DNA of 64,000 nt from Hydra vulgaris (lineage: Eukaryota; Cnidaria; Hydrozoa; Anthoathecata; Hydridae): NCBI RefSeq assembly GCF_038396675.1, contig NC_088921.1, positions 72,746,001 through 72,810,000 of the forward strand, read 5' to 3'. Both the position numbers and the translations under genes were made by a program. The notes beneath the pieces are model-generated. The model was not told where the DNA came from and did not search any database. It was given only the letters and a program-made list of their open reading frames with translations. Of this stretch, positions 12,217 to 24,866 are shown one piece after another. Every line of letters starts with the position of its first letter. Positions within the stretch are counted from its first letter, which is position 1.

Positions 12217-13670
12217 TCCGTAAATAATATATATTTAAATATATAGATATAAAAAATCTCGTTAAGTTAAATAAAAAGTTGCAAAAAAGAAAAAAAAACA
12301 AAAGAAAAATTAACACTAACAAATGTTTGAAATAAATAAAAAAAACATCATTATCAAATAGAATTTTTCATTGGTATTAATATAGTATTATTAATACTTT
12401 TTAATATCATTTTTTTTAAATTATTTTGACTTATGTTATTTATTTCATTTGATTCAAATTTTGAAAGAAATTGTAAGGTGAACAAAGAAACTATTATCCT
12501 TGTTGGTTTTAAAGTCAATTACATTTTAATATCAATTTTAAAAATCAACACTGAATTCAAATGAGGCGCCTCACATAAAAAGATATCAACTCTTAGAAAT
12601 TAAGTTATTAGCACCACCATAATAGAAAGAAAAATAAACAAATAGAAACAAAAATGAACTTGATATCTTTTTTTCAACCAAGTTACAGTTTTTTGTTTGG
12701 GACAACATTAATTGAGAAAAATAAACTTAAAAGTTCACATAAAATAATTGTTATAAATTCAGTTTGATGAAGAAGATAATGGTAATTTTCTGCTTGTAAA
12801 TGCATTATACTGTCTAGATTACTTTTAGAAATTTTTAGGCTAATAATATTGTAATAAATCTTTGAAAAAAAATTCAAAAACTTTTAATTAAATACTAAAA
12901 AAAGTCATAGACAATAACTGTTATTATTGTTTGAGTAAACTTATGTTAAGACGGCTACCCCTGAAAGCGTAAAAGTTTTAGAAATTTTATGACGTGTTTT
13001 GCGAACTGTTTTGCTAATTTTTGTCCTAAACTAAAAAATAACTATGCGAGATGGACATTAATAACGCCTTATAATTATATTAGTAACTAGAAAAACACTA
13101 AAAAAAAAGGTTTTTTAAATTCATATGCCCTAAACTAAAAAGTTACCAATAGTTTATTAAAATTCTGTCATTATTGCTCTGAGACAAACAATGACCTTCA
13201 AGTTTGGCCACCATATTCGATAAAAAAAATAAGAAAAAACATACAAAATACATACATTTTCAATAATTACCGGAGACTTTGAATAATTTTTGATCAAAAA
13301 CAAATAACTTTACATAATGGCACGCCGAAATACATAAGAAAAAAAAAATCAACAGGAAATTCTTTAGTTGTAAAGGAGAAATTTTATTTACAACAGGTCA
13401 AACGAAGAGTTGATAACATTTTCGGCATTTTTTAAAACTGCTTTTTTGCAACTATCAAAAATGAAATTTTTACAAAAAAAACCCTGATAATTGTTCTCAT
13501 ATGATAAAACTATTAAAAGAAACAATAATCTCATTTTTTAATTATTCTACTATGTTTTTATTTTTAAATATTATGTAAAAATGTCTCCGCAACTAGAAAC
13601 TAAGACTTGGTACTTTTTCCTGCGAGACACCTCAAATATGTAATTAATTTAAGTGGATTTAAACAAATAA
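12217..13670. other. no recognisable feature
   Basis: AT-rich DNA without repeats or coding signal that I can identify. Confidence 0.5.
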
Positions 13671-13675
13671 TAAAT

Positions 13676-13848
13676 AAATTCAACTGGTATAACTAGTACG
13701 TCATCAACCCTTATTAATCTTATTATGACCAATAAACCATTAACCTTATCACATGTTAATGTTGAATCCATCTCACTTAATGACCATGACATATCTAAAA
13801 TAGAACCTAAAATCATCAAAGCACGTTTTACATTATAACAAATATGAT
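13676..13848 (+). pseudogene. LINE endonuclease fragment
   Basis: The plus-strand frame reads TSSTLINLIMTNKPLTLSHV, then NVESISLNDHDISKI. This matches the end of the apurinic-type endonuclease domain of non-LTR retrotransposons, where a (T/S)xIDxI..N block is followed by SDHxLI, here SLNDHDI. The remainder of the ORF is missing. A LINE-like 3' end with a TAAA tail lies 700-800 bases downstream (14521-14690) and may be the far end of the same deleted copy. Confidence 0.5.
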
Positions 13849-13877
13849 GCAATCAATTTAAACAAAGACATTTTTCA

Positions 13878-13930
13878 AATCGGCATAGAAGTTAAATCGG
13901 TAAAAGTCAAATCGGTAGAAGTCAAATAAC
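13878..13930. repeat. short tandem repeat, about 17-bp unit, three copies
   Basis: The phrases AAATCGGCATAGAAGTT, AAATCGGTAAAAGTC and AAATCGGTAGAAGTC follow one another directly. Imperfect minisatellite. Confidence 0.7.
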
Positions 13931-13949
13931 GCATCAATGGCTTTGAAAC

Positions 13950-14520
13950 ATTTTGTAACAAATTGACTTCTATTTTTAACCAACATGCGCAATATGCGGA
14001 GAGAGTGTGAAAGGAAAAAAGATTACGGGGCTGTCTTGTGAAGTAAAAATGTCATTAAATGACCGTGATAGACTTTTATGAAAAGCATGTCAGAGAAGAT
14101 ATGAAATTGACTGAGTGGTATATAAAAATCACGCAATTGTTTTAATAATTAAGTTAACGGTTCAAAATGTAGTTATTACAAAAACATTTTGACCCAAAAC
14201 TCAAAAAACCCTCATATTTTTTGGTCCAATTAAATCTATCTTTCTATTGAATTAGATTAAATCCATTATTCCACAATAAATACCTTCTCACGTCAATCAA
14301 AAGTAAATACCTATAGTGTTTACTTTAAAAATAATATCCTCTCTTATGAGCATCGAGCTGAATCCGACTATAAAAAGTTTAAATTATAAATCAAGTATTT
14401 TGATTTTTAAATTTTTTGCAATTTAACGTACAGAAGTTTGGTTATTATTAACAACAAAGTTTTTGTTGTAATTTTTATTTTTACTTTTCGTTATTTTTTA
14501 CCTTTTTCTAAACTTTAGGC
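13950..14520. other. no recognisable feature
   Basis: AT-rich; no supported gene or repeat. Confidence 0.4.
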
Positions 14521-14690
14521 ATATTTCTAATAGGCTATGGTTTTTATTTCCGTGTTGGTATTTATATTGCTTGTCCTGGAAGTTCTTCCAGGACAGTAGT
14601 GTGTATATTGTAATATATTTACTACTGAGGTATTCATCCTGTCTAATATTTAAAATATTTAAAAAATAAATAAATAAAAATATATGAAAA
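14521..14690 (+). mobile_element. possible LINE 3' end with stem-loop and TAAA tail
   Basis: A perfect stem TGTCCTGGAA-gttc-TTCCAGGACA (14572-14595) is followed within 100 bases by an AAATAAATAAATAAA tail. A 3' hairpin plus a short A-rich simple repeat is the usual ending of CR1/L2-like LINEs. The hairpin sequence differs from the GATAAG...CTTCTTC type seen at 33.9, 36.4 and 45.7 kb, so it would be another family. Confidence 0.35.
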
Positions 14691-14701
14691 AATTTATAAC
14701 A

Positions 14702-14751
<50 letters not shown>
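14702..14751. repeat. (TA)n, left of Tc1 element
   Basis: About 50 bases of TA abut the left terminal repeat of the Tc1-like element. The array resumes on its right side. Confidence 0.95.
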
Positions 14752-14754
<3 letters not shown>

Positions 14755-16072
14755 TAGTGGCCATTGAATTAAAGCAACTTGATGATTTTGCTGTAAAATG
14801 AAATATGTATAAAAAAGTAAGAACCACGTCATACCGTTCAGTTTATTTATATATGACGTCATTATTATTTATGTTATGCATATTATAAACGTGTTTGGCT
14901 TGGTATTTAATTAAATTTCATGATTTCTTGCTGAAAAACCATAATGTTGTTATTGATTATTTTAGTGTGATAATGGGGAAAAAGACAGATTTTAATGATT
15001 TGTCAAGGGGCAAATTGTAACATTGAATGCTGAGCGTTATTCTCAGCGTGATATTGCAAAGAAACTGAAGATTTCAAGAGGTGTCGTTGAGAATGTTTTA
15101 AGATCTGGAGGTGTTTCACGACGTTCCAACTGCAAAGGAGTATGAAAAACAAGTCATCGTAATGATCGTTATTTGAAGAGCATTGTTGTGTCTAGTCCGC
15201 ATACTTCTTCTGCACGCGTTGCAAGCCTAGCTAGTGACAGGGGTATTCAAGTGAGTGCTAGGACTGTTAAACAAACAACAACTCCTCCAGCGATTGAAGT
15301 TTTGCCTTGCGATGAAAGACAAGTCAAGGGAGTGGTGGGAGAGAGTCATGTTCACAGATGAAAGTATCTTTCAGCAGCTACGAGGCCCTGGTTACAATTA
15401 TATCAGACGTCCTGCCTCTCAGCGATTCAATCCCAAATACACCATCAAAACTGTCAAACATCCACCAAGCGTCATGATCTGAGGTGGCATCACAGCAAGT
15501 GGTCGGTCTGGACTGCACATCTTCGATAAAGGGGAAAAGGTCAATGCCAAAAAGTACTTGGAGGTTCTTGAATGTAAGCTTCAAATCCACATGAATATCT
15601 CAGGAGCAACTGTTATGCAACAAGACTCAGCCCCTTGTCACACCGCAAAGATTGTCCAAAAGTAGTTTTCAGACAACAACATTGAACTTCTTTCCAATTG
15701 GCCTTCAAATTCACCTGATCTAAATGTGATTGAAAATTGCTGGCAAATTATGAAAAGGATAGTTGCTGCACATCGTCCTACATCAGAAAAAGACCTGAAA
15801 GAGGTTTTGAAGCGTGTGTGGACGACAGAAATAACACCGGAATACTGTAGAACACTTGTTCACAGCATGCCTAATTGCATTAATGTTGTGCTTAAAAATA
15901 AAGGATATCCTGTGAATTTCTGAGTTTTATTCATCGTTTGAGCTAGAACTTTATTCAGTGTATTGTAAGGTTAAAATTGCATTTAACAATATGCCTTCTA
16001 GACCTTGTTGCTAGAGTTAACTGTGTATTTTCCAAAAATTTGCTGCTGGCTTTATTTCAATGGCCACTAGTG
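14752..16072 (+). mobile_element. Tc1-like DNA transposon, about 1.32 kb
   Basis: The ends are inverted repeats. The left end reads CACTAGTGGCCATTGAA and on into TTAAAG (14752-14774). The right end is the complement, CTTTATTTCAATGGCCACTAGTG (as positions 16050-16072), with one mismatch. The element sits in a (TA)n array, as expected for a family that inserts at TA dinucleotides. The TA duplication is clear on the left but reads TG on the right, so either it has mutated or the border is off by one. It contains one transposase gene with several breaks. Confidence 0.9.
14973..15923 (+). pseudogene. Tc1-like transposase (DD35E), broken
   Basis: It starts at an ATG (GKKTDFNDLSRG). A frame change then gives the paired helix-turn-helix (VTLNAERYSQRDIAKKLKIS, SRGVVENVLRSGGVSRR). 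The catalytic part follows in another frame: MFTDES (first Asp), VMQQDSAPCHTAK (second Asp at 15624-15626) and SPDLNVIENCW (Glu at 15732-15734). The second Asp and the Glu are separated by 35 residues, so this is DD35E rather than the usual DD34E of Tc1. In-frame stops fall near 15142, 15480 and 15664, and at least one frameshift lies near 15300. The C-terminus is complete (KNKGYPVNF, stop). Inactive. Confidence 0.88.
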
Positions 16073-16296
<224 letters not shown>

Positions 16297-16559
16297 ATCT
16301 TTTCATTTGTTCATAATGGTACAGTTTTGTTGACTAAAAAGTCAAATAATGCTGGAAGTAGCATTTGCTACAAGATTGTTCTTCTTGGATCCTTGTTTAC
16401 TTATCTTGTAGACATGGTTAAACAAGAACATATCTTGTCTCTTCTCCTCCTTATTAGATTTTATAATAAGCAGAGGGCTTTAATATCCTATAGAAAATTT
16501 AAAGTAAATAAGCAATATTTTATCGTTATAGTTTACATGTTTATATTTTTATTTTTATT

Positions 16560-17562
16560 CTAAACCTTTATTTTTAGCTGATATGGAGAAGCAGCTGGCA
16601 GCTCAGCTCTAAGGAACCATTGAGCATAAAATATACTAACAAACATAGCCATATCAGATATTTCCTCTTTGTTCTCTTTAGTTAGACCAGGAATGTGATC
16701 GAGTAGAAGGTACATTTTCAGATAGTACAAGGCTTTAGCCATGAACCTGACATGGTGTACAGGTCTAGGTATATGAAACCTGAATCTCTCCTCCTTTGTA
16801 ACAATCATAAAAGAGAGCTGAACTAACTCCTGGTAATCTTTTCTTGATTTCCTATCCTGTATTTTATCAATTATTGTTTTTAAACATTAAAATGCATACA
16901 AAAATAGGTTACAGAATAATAATGTACTAGAATAAATGATTCATTTTACGTTCTTGTATTTCTTATTGTTGATTAAATCTCTGTAGAACTGTTCAGATTC
17001 TTGTTGTTGTTGCTTTATCCAAGTTTCAGGCGGAGTTTCAATTCTCTTTATGGGTAGTACATCTTTCTCTAGATCACTCCATACTGACTTGATTTTTTCA
17101 AACAGCTGGTTATCTGGTCCTGCAGATTTACTACTTGCGTACATCTTACAGAAGTAATTATGACGCTCCAGAACATGGTGTCGGCAGACAAGGAGAAGAA
17201 GTGGCCGTCCTAACTTTTCTGACATTCTGGTATTTACATATTAGAGCCTTCCAGTGTTTGATGCAGTGGTATCAAAACAGATACATTGTACTTGGTTAGT
17301 GAGACTATAATTCTCTAGAAGATCATAAATAGCATTGAACTGCTGTTTTCCAGTCCCTGAATCAATATGAGGAATACCTAGTAACTCAGCTTTCCCATTA
17401 CCTTTCACTAGTACAGCTAGTAGTCTATCGTGAGTATGTGAAATATTTCCTGTATACTCTTTTACTATCTTTCAATCAAAATGAAAAAAAATCAATTTAT
17501 GATCAGAGTTAGCAAGATCCATGATGTATGGTCGAATCTTTCAGTCAGGGTTATTCAGGGTT
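16560..17562 (-). pseudogene. split transposon-type ORF (FDTTASNTG/CRHH family), minus strand
   Basis: Upstream part, 17562-17226: LANSDHKLIFFHFD, stop, KIVKEYTGNISHTHDRL, then VQCICFDTTASNTG. It continues 17225-16950 with KLGRPLLLLVCRHHVLERH and ETPPETWIKQQQQ. A GT-AG intron of 93 bp (donor GTAAAA at 16949, acceptor AG at 16858-16857) joins in phase to 16856-16560 (DRKSRKDYQELVQL, IPRPVHHVRFMAKALYYLK). Two in-frame stops (after FFHFD and after NTGRL) argue for a dead copy. I recognise the motif set as one that recurs in unannotated repetitive genes of cnidarians and insects and is probably transposon-derived. I cannot assign a superfamily, so no enzymatic role is claimed. Confidence 0.6.
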
Positions 17563-18574
17563 AGAATACCAATTTTTATTGAAAACTAATTAAATTTTAA
17601 AATTAATTATTATTAAAAACCATTTTTTAATAAAAATCAATTTTTATTGAAAATCAAATTTTAATAAAAATCAATTTATATTAAAAAATATTTTTTATTA
17701 CAAAATAAATTTTTATTACAAAATAAAATTTTAATCAAAATCAATTTTGATGCTGGTTTCCGAAAAATTGAAAATCAATATTGATTAGAATACCAACTTT
17801 TATTGAAAATTAATTGTTATTGAAAATCAATTTCTATTGAAAATCAATTTTTATTGAAAATCAATTTTTATTGAAAAACAATTTTTATTGAAAAACAATT
17901 TTTACTAAAAATCAATTTTATTATATATCAATTTTTAATAATTATTCATTTATGTTGTAATACACTAACGTAGTTATAGTAGTAGACCATACAAAATAAA
18001 TTTTTTTGAAAATTCATTTTTATTAAAAATCAATTTTCATTGAAAATCAATTTTTATTAAAAATCAATTTTTATTAAATCAATTTTTATTAAAATCTTAT
18101 TTTTTATTTTATTAAATATTATTTTTATTACTTATTTTATTATTTTTTAATGATTTTATTATTTATTATTAATTATTAATAATATATTTATTTTTATTAA
18201 TTATTTGATATTAATTATTTATTTTATTATTAATTAATTTAAATTATTATTAATTTAATAATAATTATTATTAATATATTTTATTATTTATTATTAATTT
18301 TATTATTTATTTTATTAAATCTTCAATTTTATTATTTATAAAATCTTTTTTAAAATCTGTTATAAAAAATTTATATAAATCAATTTTTATTAAAAATCAA
18401 TTTTTATTACAAATCAATTTTTATTACAAATCAATTTTTATTACAAATCAATTTTTATTACAAATCAATTTTTATTCCAAATCAATTTTTATTAGAAATC
18501 AATTTTCATTAAAAATGACTTTCTATTTAAAATCAATTTTTACTCAAAGTCAATTTTTAAAGTGATCGAATAAT

Positions 18575-19042
18575 GTAGGTATGGTGGGAATGGTATAGTG
18601 GTAGTAGTTGGTATAGTGGTAGTAGTTGGTATGGTAGTAGTATGGTAGTTGTAGAAGTATCGTAGTTGTAGTAGTATGGTAGTTGTAGTTGTAGTTGTAT
18701 GTAGTTGTAGTTGTAGTTGTAGTAGTATGTAGTTGTAGTTGTATGTAGTAGTAGTTGTATGTAGTTGTATGTAGTTGTATGTAGTTGTATGTAGTTGTAT
18801 GTAGTTGTATGTAGTTGAATGTAGTTGTATGTAGTTGTATGTAGTTGTATGTAGTTGTATGTAGTTGTATGTAGTTGTATATAGTAGTATGTAGTTGTAG
18901 TTGTATGTAGTTGTAGTAGTATGTAGTTGTAGTAGTATGGTAGTTGGTATGGTAGTAGTTGTAATGGTAGTAGTAGTTGGTATGGTGGTAGTAGTTGGTA
19001 TGGTGGTAGTAGTTGGTATGGTGGTAGTGGTATGGTGGTAGT
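18575..19042. repeat. GTAGTTGTAT minisatellite inside the satellite
   Basis: The core is about fifteen copies of the 10-base unit GTAGTTGTAT (about 18740-18890), flanked by GGTATGGTGGTAGTAGTT variants on both sides. It is strongly strand-asymmetric: G+T on the plus strand, almost no C. Satellite units resume immediately after it (19043). Confidence 0.95.
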
Positions 19043-19570
19043 AAAAATCAATTTTTATTAAAAATCAATTTTTATTAAAAATCAATTTTTATTAAAAATC
19101 AATTTTTATTAAAAATCAATTTTTATTAAAAATCAATTTTTATTAAAAATCAATTTTTATTAAAAATCCTTTTTTATTAAAAATCAATTTTTATTAAAAA
19201 TCAATTTTTATTAAAAATCAATTTTTATTAAAAATCAATTTTTATTAAAAATCAATTTTTATTAAAAATCAATTTTTATTAAAAATCAATTTTTATTAAA
19301 AATCAATTTTTATTAAAAATCAATTTTTATAAAAAATCAATTTTTATAAAAAATCAATTTTTATAAAGAAATCAATTTTTTTTACGAATCAATTTTTATT
19401 AAAAATCAATTTTTATTAAAAATCAATTTTTGTTAAAAATCAATTTTTATTAAAAATCAAATTTTAATAAAAATCAATTTTTATTAAAAATCAACTTATA
19501 ATAAAAATCAATTTTTATTAAAAATCAATTTTTATTACAAATCAATTTTTATTAAAAATCAATTTTTAAT

Positions 19571-22570
19571 TAATCAATTGTTATTAAAATCTTAAATTTT
19601 ATTATTTATTTTATTAAGTATTATTTTTATTACTTATTTTATTACTTTTTAATGATTTTATTATTTATTATTAATTATTAATAATATTTTTATTATTATT
19701 AATTATTTGATATTAATTATTTATTTTATTATTAAAATTATTTTATTATTAAAATTAATAATAATTTAATATTAATTATTATTAATATATTTTATTATTT
19801 ATTATTAATTTTATTATTTATTTTATTAAATATTAAATTTTTTTATTTATAAAATCTGTTATAAAAATTTTATTAAAATTTTGAATAAATCAATTTTAAT
19901 TAATAATCAATTTTTATTAGAAATCAATTTTTATTAAAAATCAATTTTTATTCAAAATCAATTTTTATGCCAAATCAATTTTTATTCAAAATCAATTTTT
20001 ATTCAAAATCAATTTTTATGCAAAATCAATTTTTATTAGAAATCAATTTTTATAAAGAAATCAATTTTTTTTACGAATCAATTTTTATTAAAAATCAATT
20101 TTTGTTAAAAATCAATTTTTATTAAAAATCAAATTTTAATAAAAATCAATTTTTATTAAAAATCAATTTTTATTAAAAATCAATTTTTATTAAAAATCAA
20201 TTTTTATTAAAAATCAATTTTTATAAAAAATCAATTTTTATAAAAAATCAATTTTTATAAAGAAATCAATTTTTTTTACGAATCAATTTTTATTAAAAAT
20301 CAATTTTTATTAAAAATCAATTTTTGTTAAAAATCAATTTTTATTAAAAATCAAATTTTAATAAAAATCAATTTTTATTAAAAATCAACTTATAATAAAA
20401 ATCAATTTTTATTAAAAATCAATTTTTATTACAAATCAATTTTTATTAAAAATCAATTTTTAATTAATCAATTGTTATTAAAATCTTAAATTTTATTATT
20501 TATTTTATTAAGTATTATTTTTATTACTTATTTTATTACTTTTTAATGATTTTATTATTTATTATTAATTATTAATAATATTTTTATTATTATTAATTAT
20601 TTGATATTAATTATTTATTTTATTATTAAAATTATTTTATTATTAAAATTAATAATAATTTAATATTAATTATTATTAATATATTTTATTATTTATTATT
20701 AATTTTATTATTTATTTTATTAAATATTAAATTTTTTTATTTATAAAATCTGTTATAAAAATTTTATTAAAATTTTGAATAAATCAATTTTAATTAATAA
20801 TCAATTTTTATTAGAAATCAATTTTTATTAAAAATCAATTTTTATTCAAAATCAATTTTTATGCCAAATCAATTTTTATTCAAAATCAATTTTTATTCAA
20901 AATCAATTTTTATGCAAAATCAATTTTTATTAGAAATCAATTTTTATAAAGAAATCAATTTTTTTTACGAATCAATTTTTATTAAAAATCAATTTTTGTT
21001 AAAAATCAATTTTTATTAAAAATCAAATTTTAATAAAAATCAATTTTTATTAAAAATCAACTTATAATAAAAATCAATTTTTGTTAAAAATCAATTTTAA
21101 TTACAAATCAATTTTTATTAAAAATCAATTTTTATTAAATCAATTGTTATTAAAATCTTAAATTTTATTATTTATTTTAATAAATATTATTTTTATTACT
21201 TATTTTATTATTTTTTAATGATTCTATTATTTAATATTAATTAATAATAATATTTTTATTATTATTAATTATTTGATATTAATTATTTATTTTATTATTA
21301 TTTATTAAAATTAATAATAATATCAATCTTTATTAAAAATCAATTTTTATTAAAAATCAATTTTTATTAAAAATCAATTTTTATTAAAAATCAATTTTTA
21401 TTAAAAATCAATTTTTATTAAAAATCAATTTTTATTAAAAATCAATTTTTATTAAAAATCAATTTTTATAAAAAATCAATTTTTATAAAAAATCAATTTT
21501 TATAAAGAAATCAATTTTTTTTACGAATCAATTTTTATTAAAAATCAATTTTTATTAAAAATCAATTTTTGTTAAAAATCAATTTTTATTAAAAATCAAA
21601 TTTTAATAAAAATCAATTTTTATTAAAAATCAACTTATAATAAAAATCAATTTTTATTAAAAATCAATTTTTATTACAAATCAATTTTTATTAAAAATCA
21701 ATTTTTAATTAATCAATTGTTATTAAAATCTTAAATTTTATTATTTATTTTATTAAGTATTATTTTTATTACTTATTTTATTACTTTTTAATGATTTTAT
21801 TATTTATTATTAATTATTAATAATATTTTTATTATTATTAATTATTTGATATTAATTATTTATTTTATTATTAAAATTATTTTATTATTAAAATTAATAA
21901 TAATTTAATATTAATTATTATTAATATATTTTATTATTTATTATTAATTTTATTATTTATTTTATTAAATATTAAATTTTTTTATTTATAAAATCTGTTA
22001 TAAAAATTTTATTAAAATTTTGAATAAATCAATTTTAATTAATAATCAATTTTTATTAGAAATCAATTTTTATTAAAAATCAATTTTTATTCAAAATCAA
22101 TTTTTATGCCAAATCAATTTTTATTCAAAATCAATTTTTATTCAAAATCAATTTTTATGCAAAATCAATTTTTATTAGAAATCAATTTTTATAAAGAAAT
22201 CAATTTTTTTTACGAATCAATTTTTATTAAAAATCAATTTTTGTTAAAAATCAATTTTTATTAAAAATCAAATTTTAATAAAAATCAATTTTTATTAAAA
22301 ATCAACTTATAATAAAAATCAATTTTTGTTAAAAATCAATTTTAATTACAAATCAATTTTTATTAAAAATCAATTTTTATTAAATCAATTGTTATTAAAA
22401 TCTTAAATTTTATTATTTATTTTAATAAATATTATTTTTATTACTTATTTTATTATTTTTTAATGATTCTATTATTTAATATTAATTAATAATAATATTT
22501 TTATTATTATTAATTATTTGATATTAATTATTTATTTTATTATTATTTATTAAAATTAATAATAATTTCA
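19571..22570. repeat. higher-order repeats, 894 bp and 1245 bp
   Basis: The landmark TAATCAATTGTTATT followed by the same 350-base spacer appears at 19571, 20465 and 21710, intervals of 894 and 1245 bases. A variant spacer appears at 21137 and 22382, again 1245 apart, so about 1.2 kb is duplicated in tandem. The three spacer copies look identical by eye, implying very recent duplication or conversion, or a collapsed/expanded assembly. Confidence 0.85.
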
Positions 22571-24484
22571 ATCTTTATAAAAAATCAACTTTTATAAAAA
22601 ATCAATATTTTAAAAAAGTCAATTTTTATAAAAAATTAATTTTTATAAAAAATCAATGTTATTAGAAATCAATTTTTATTAAATATCAATTTCTAGTTAA
22701 AATCAATTTTTATTAAAAATAAATTTTTATTAAAAATCGACTTTTATTAAAAATCAATTTTTTTTCAAAATCAATTTCTATTGAAAATCAATTTTTATTA
22801 AAAATTAGTTTTTATTAAAAATCAATTTTTATTAAATCAATTTTTATTAAAATCTTAAATTTTATTATTTATTTTATTAAATATTATTTTTATTACTTAT
22901 TTTATTATTTTTTAATGATTTTATTATTTAATATTAATTAATAATAATATATTTATTATTATTAATTATTTGATATTATTTATTTATTTTAATAATAATT
23001 TATTAAAATTATTATTAATTCATTATTAATTATTATTAAAATATTTTATTATTTATTAATTATTTTATTATTTATTTTATTAAATCTTAAATTTTATTAT
23101 TTATAAAATCTGTTTTTTAAATTTTATTAAAAATTTTTATAAATCAATTTTTATTAAAAATCAGTTTTAATAAAAAATCAATTTTTATTAAAGTCCTTAA
23201 TTTTATTATTTATTTTATTAAATATTACTTTTATTACTTATTTTATTATTATTTAATGATTTTATTATTTATTATTAATTATTAATAATATATTTATTAT
23301 TATTAATTATTTGATATTAATTATTCATTTTATTAATAATTTAATAAAATTATTAATAATTTATTATTAATTATTATTATTATATTTTATTATTTATTAT
23401 TAATTTTATTATTTATTTTATTAAGTCTTAAATTTTATTATTTATAAAATCTGTTATTAAAATTTTATTAAAAATTCATATAAAACAATTTTTATTAAAA
23501 CTGAATTTTTATTAAAAATGAATTTTTATTAAAACTGAATTTTTATTAAAACTGAATTTTTATTAAAACTGAATTTTTATTAAAAATCAATTTTTATAAA
23601 AAGTCAATTTTTATAAAAAATCAATTTTTATTAAAAATCAATTTTTATAAAAAGTCAATTTTTATAAAAAATCAATTTTTATTAAAAATCAATTTTACTA
23701 AAAAATCAATTTTTAATAAAAATTAATTTTTATTGATAATCAATTTTATTGAAAAATATTTATTATTAAAAATCAATTTTAATGATAATCAATTTTTATG
23801 CCGGTATATAAAATTGCAAATCAATATTGATTGGAATACAAATTTTTGTTTATAATCAACTATTATTCAAAATCAATTTTTATTGAAAAATCAACTTATA
23901 TTGGAAATCATTTTTTATTGAAAATCAATTTCTATTGAAAATCAATTTTTATAGAAAATGAATTTGTATAAAAAATTAATTAATAATAATAATTAATTTT
24001 TATAAAAAGTTTTTTTAAATCAATTTCTTGTTAAAATCAATTTTCATAAATTCAATTAAAAGATCAGTTTTTATGCTGGTATACCAACGTAGTTGTGGTG
24101 GTAAACAATTAAAAATTAATTTTTTTGAAAATCAAATCTTACTAAAAATCAATTTTAATGATAATCAATTTTTATGCTGGTATAAAAAAATTGAAAATCA
24201 ATATTGATTGGAGTACCAATTTTTATTGAAATCTATTTTTAATGAAAATCATTATTATTGAAAACCAATTTTTATTGAAAATCAAGTTTTCTTGAAAATC
24301 AAGTTTTATTGAAAATCAAGTTTTATTAAAAATTAATTTTTATTAAAAATCAGTTTTAATTGAATAATAATTTTTATTCAAAATTGATTTTAAGGCGGTA
24401 GACCAACATGGTTATGGTGGTAGACCTTTGAAATTGCTTTTTTAGCTGATGTACTTTTCTGGTATTACTAATTTCGATCGGATC

Positions 24485-24535
24485 TTTTTATAAACTTTCA
24501 TTTAGAAGTAGATTCTAAATGAAAGTTTATAAAAA
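24485..24535. repeat. perfect hairpin, 23-bp arms, 5-base loop
   Basis: The left arm 24485-24507 (core TATAAACTTTCATTTAGAA) and right arm 24513-24535 are exact reverse complements around the loop GTAGA. It sits just outside the satellite array. Confidence 0.9.
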
Positions 24536-24866
24536 AAATTTGCAATTTTGAATCATTAGGATATATGCAAAATGTGTCGTAAAGGGATTATATATCAGGT
24601 GACTGTTTGGGAAAACATGTATTGGAGTGTACATACTGATGGTGCATGTTTAGGCATGCTGTCTTGTAATAATTTAGCTTTTCACGGACGTGAAGGACTT
24701 TCCAAACAGTACTTCAAAAGAGGGCCTACCACATAATTCGAGTTTATTTTATGAAACAAAAGACCTCATTGAAAATCATTTCCAATAAACCAGTCTATGC
24801 ATTTTTTATTACTTTACCATAGTAACACTTTGCTTTTGTAACAGATTTTTAATGATTAATTCAAGT

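Larger units (their letters stand above)
17563..24440. repeat. 17-bp AT satellite array with higher-order structure
   Basis: Nearly 7 kb built mainly from the 17-base unit AAAAATCAATTTTTATT and variants (TTATTCAAAATCAA, TTACAAATCAA, TTTGTTAAAAATCAA). The unit is close to its own reverse complement. Blocks of pure TTATTATTAAT-type DNA without the TCAA core recur as spacers, for example at 18085-18365, 19570-19880, 20464-20775, 21137-21320, 21709-22020, 22382-22565, 22845-23135 and 23185-23480. The most homogeneous part is 19040-22570. Edges are more diverged, as expected for an array that evolves by unequal exchange. No gene inside. Confidence 0.95.

Noticed and set aside
18557-19051. 164-codon minus-strand frame rich in LPPYQL and TTTYN
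   Set aside because: It is a reading of the GTAGTTGTAT minisatellite, with no domain or start context.
17563-24440. CRISPR-like array
   Set aside because: The units are contiguous 17-mers without unique spacers, in a eukaryotic, AT-rich satellite setting.
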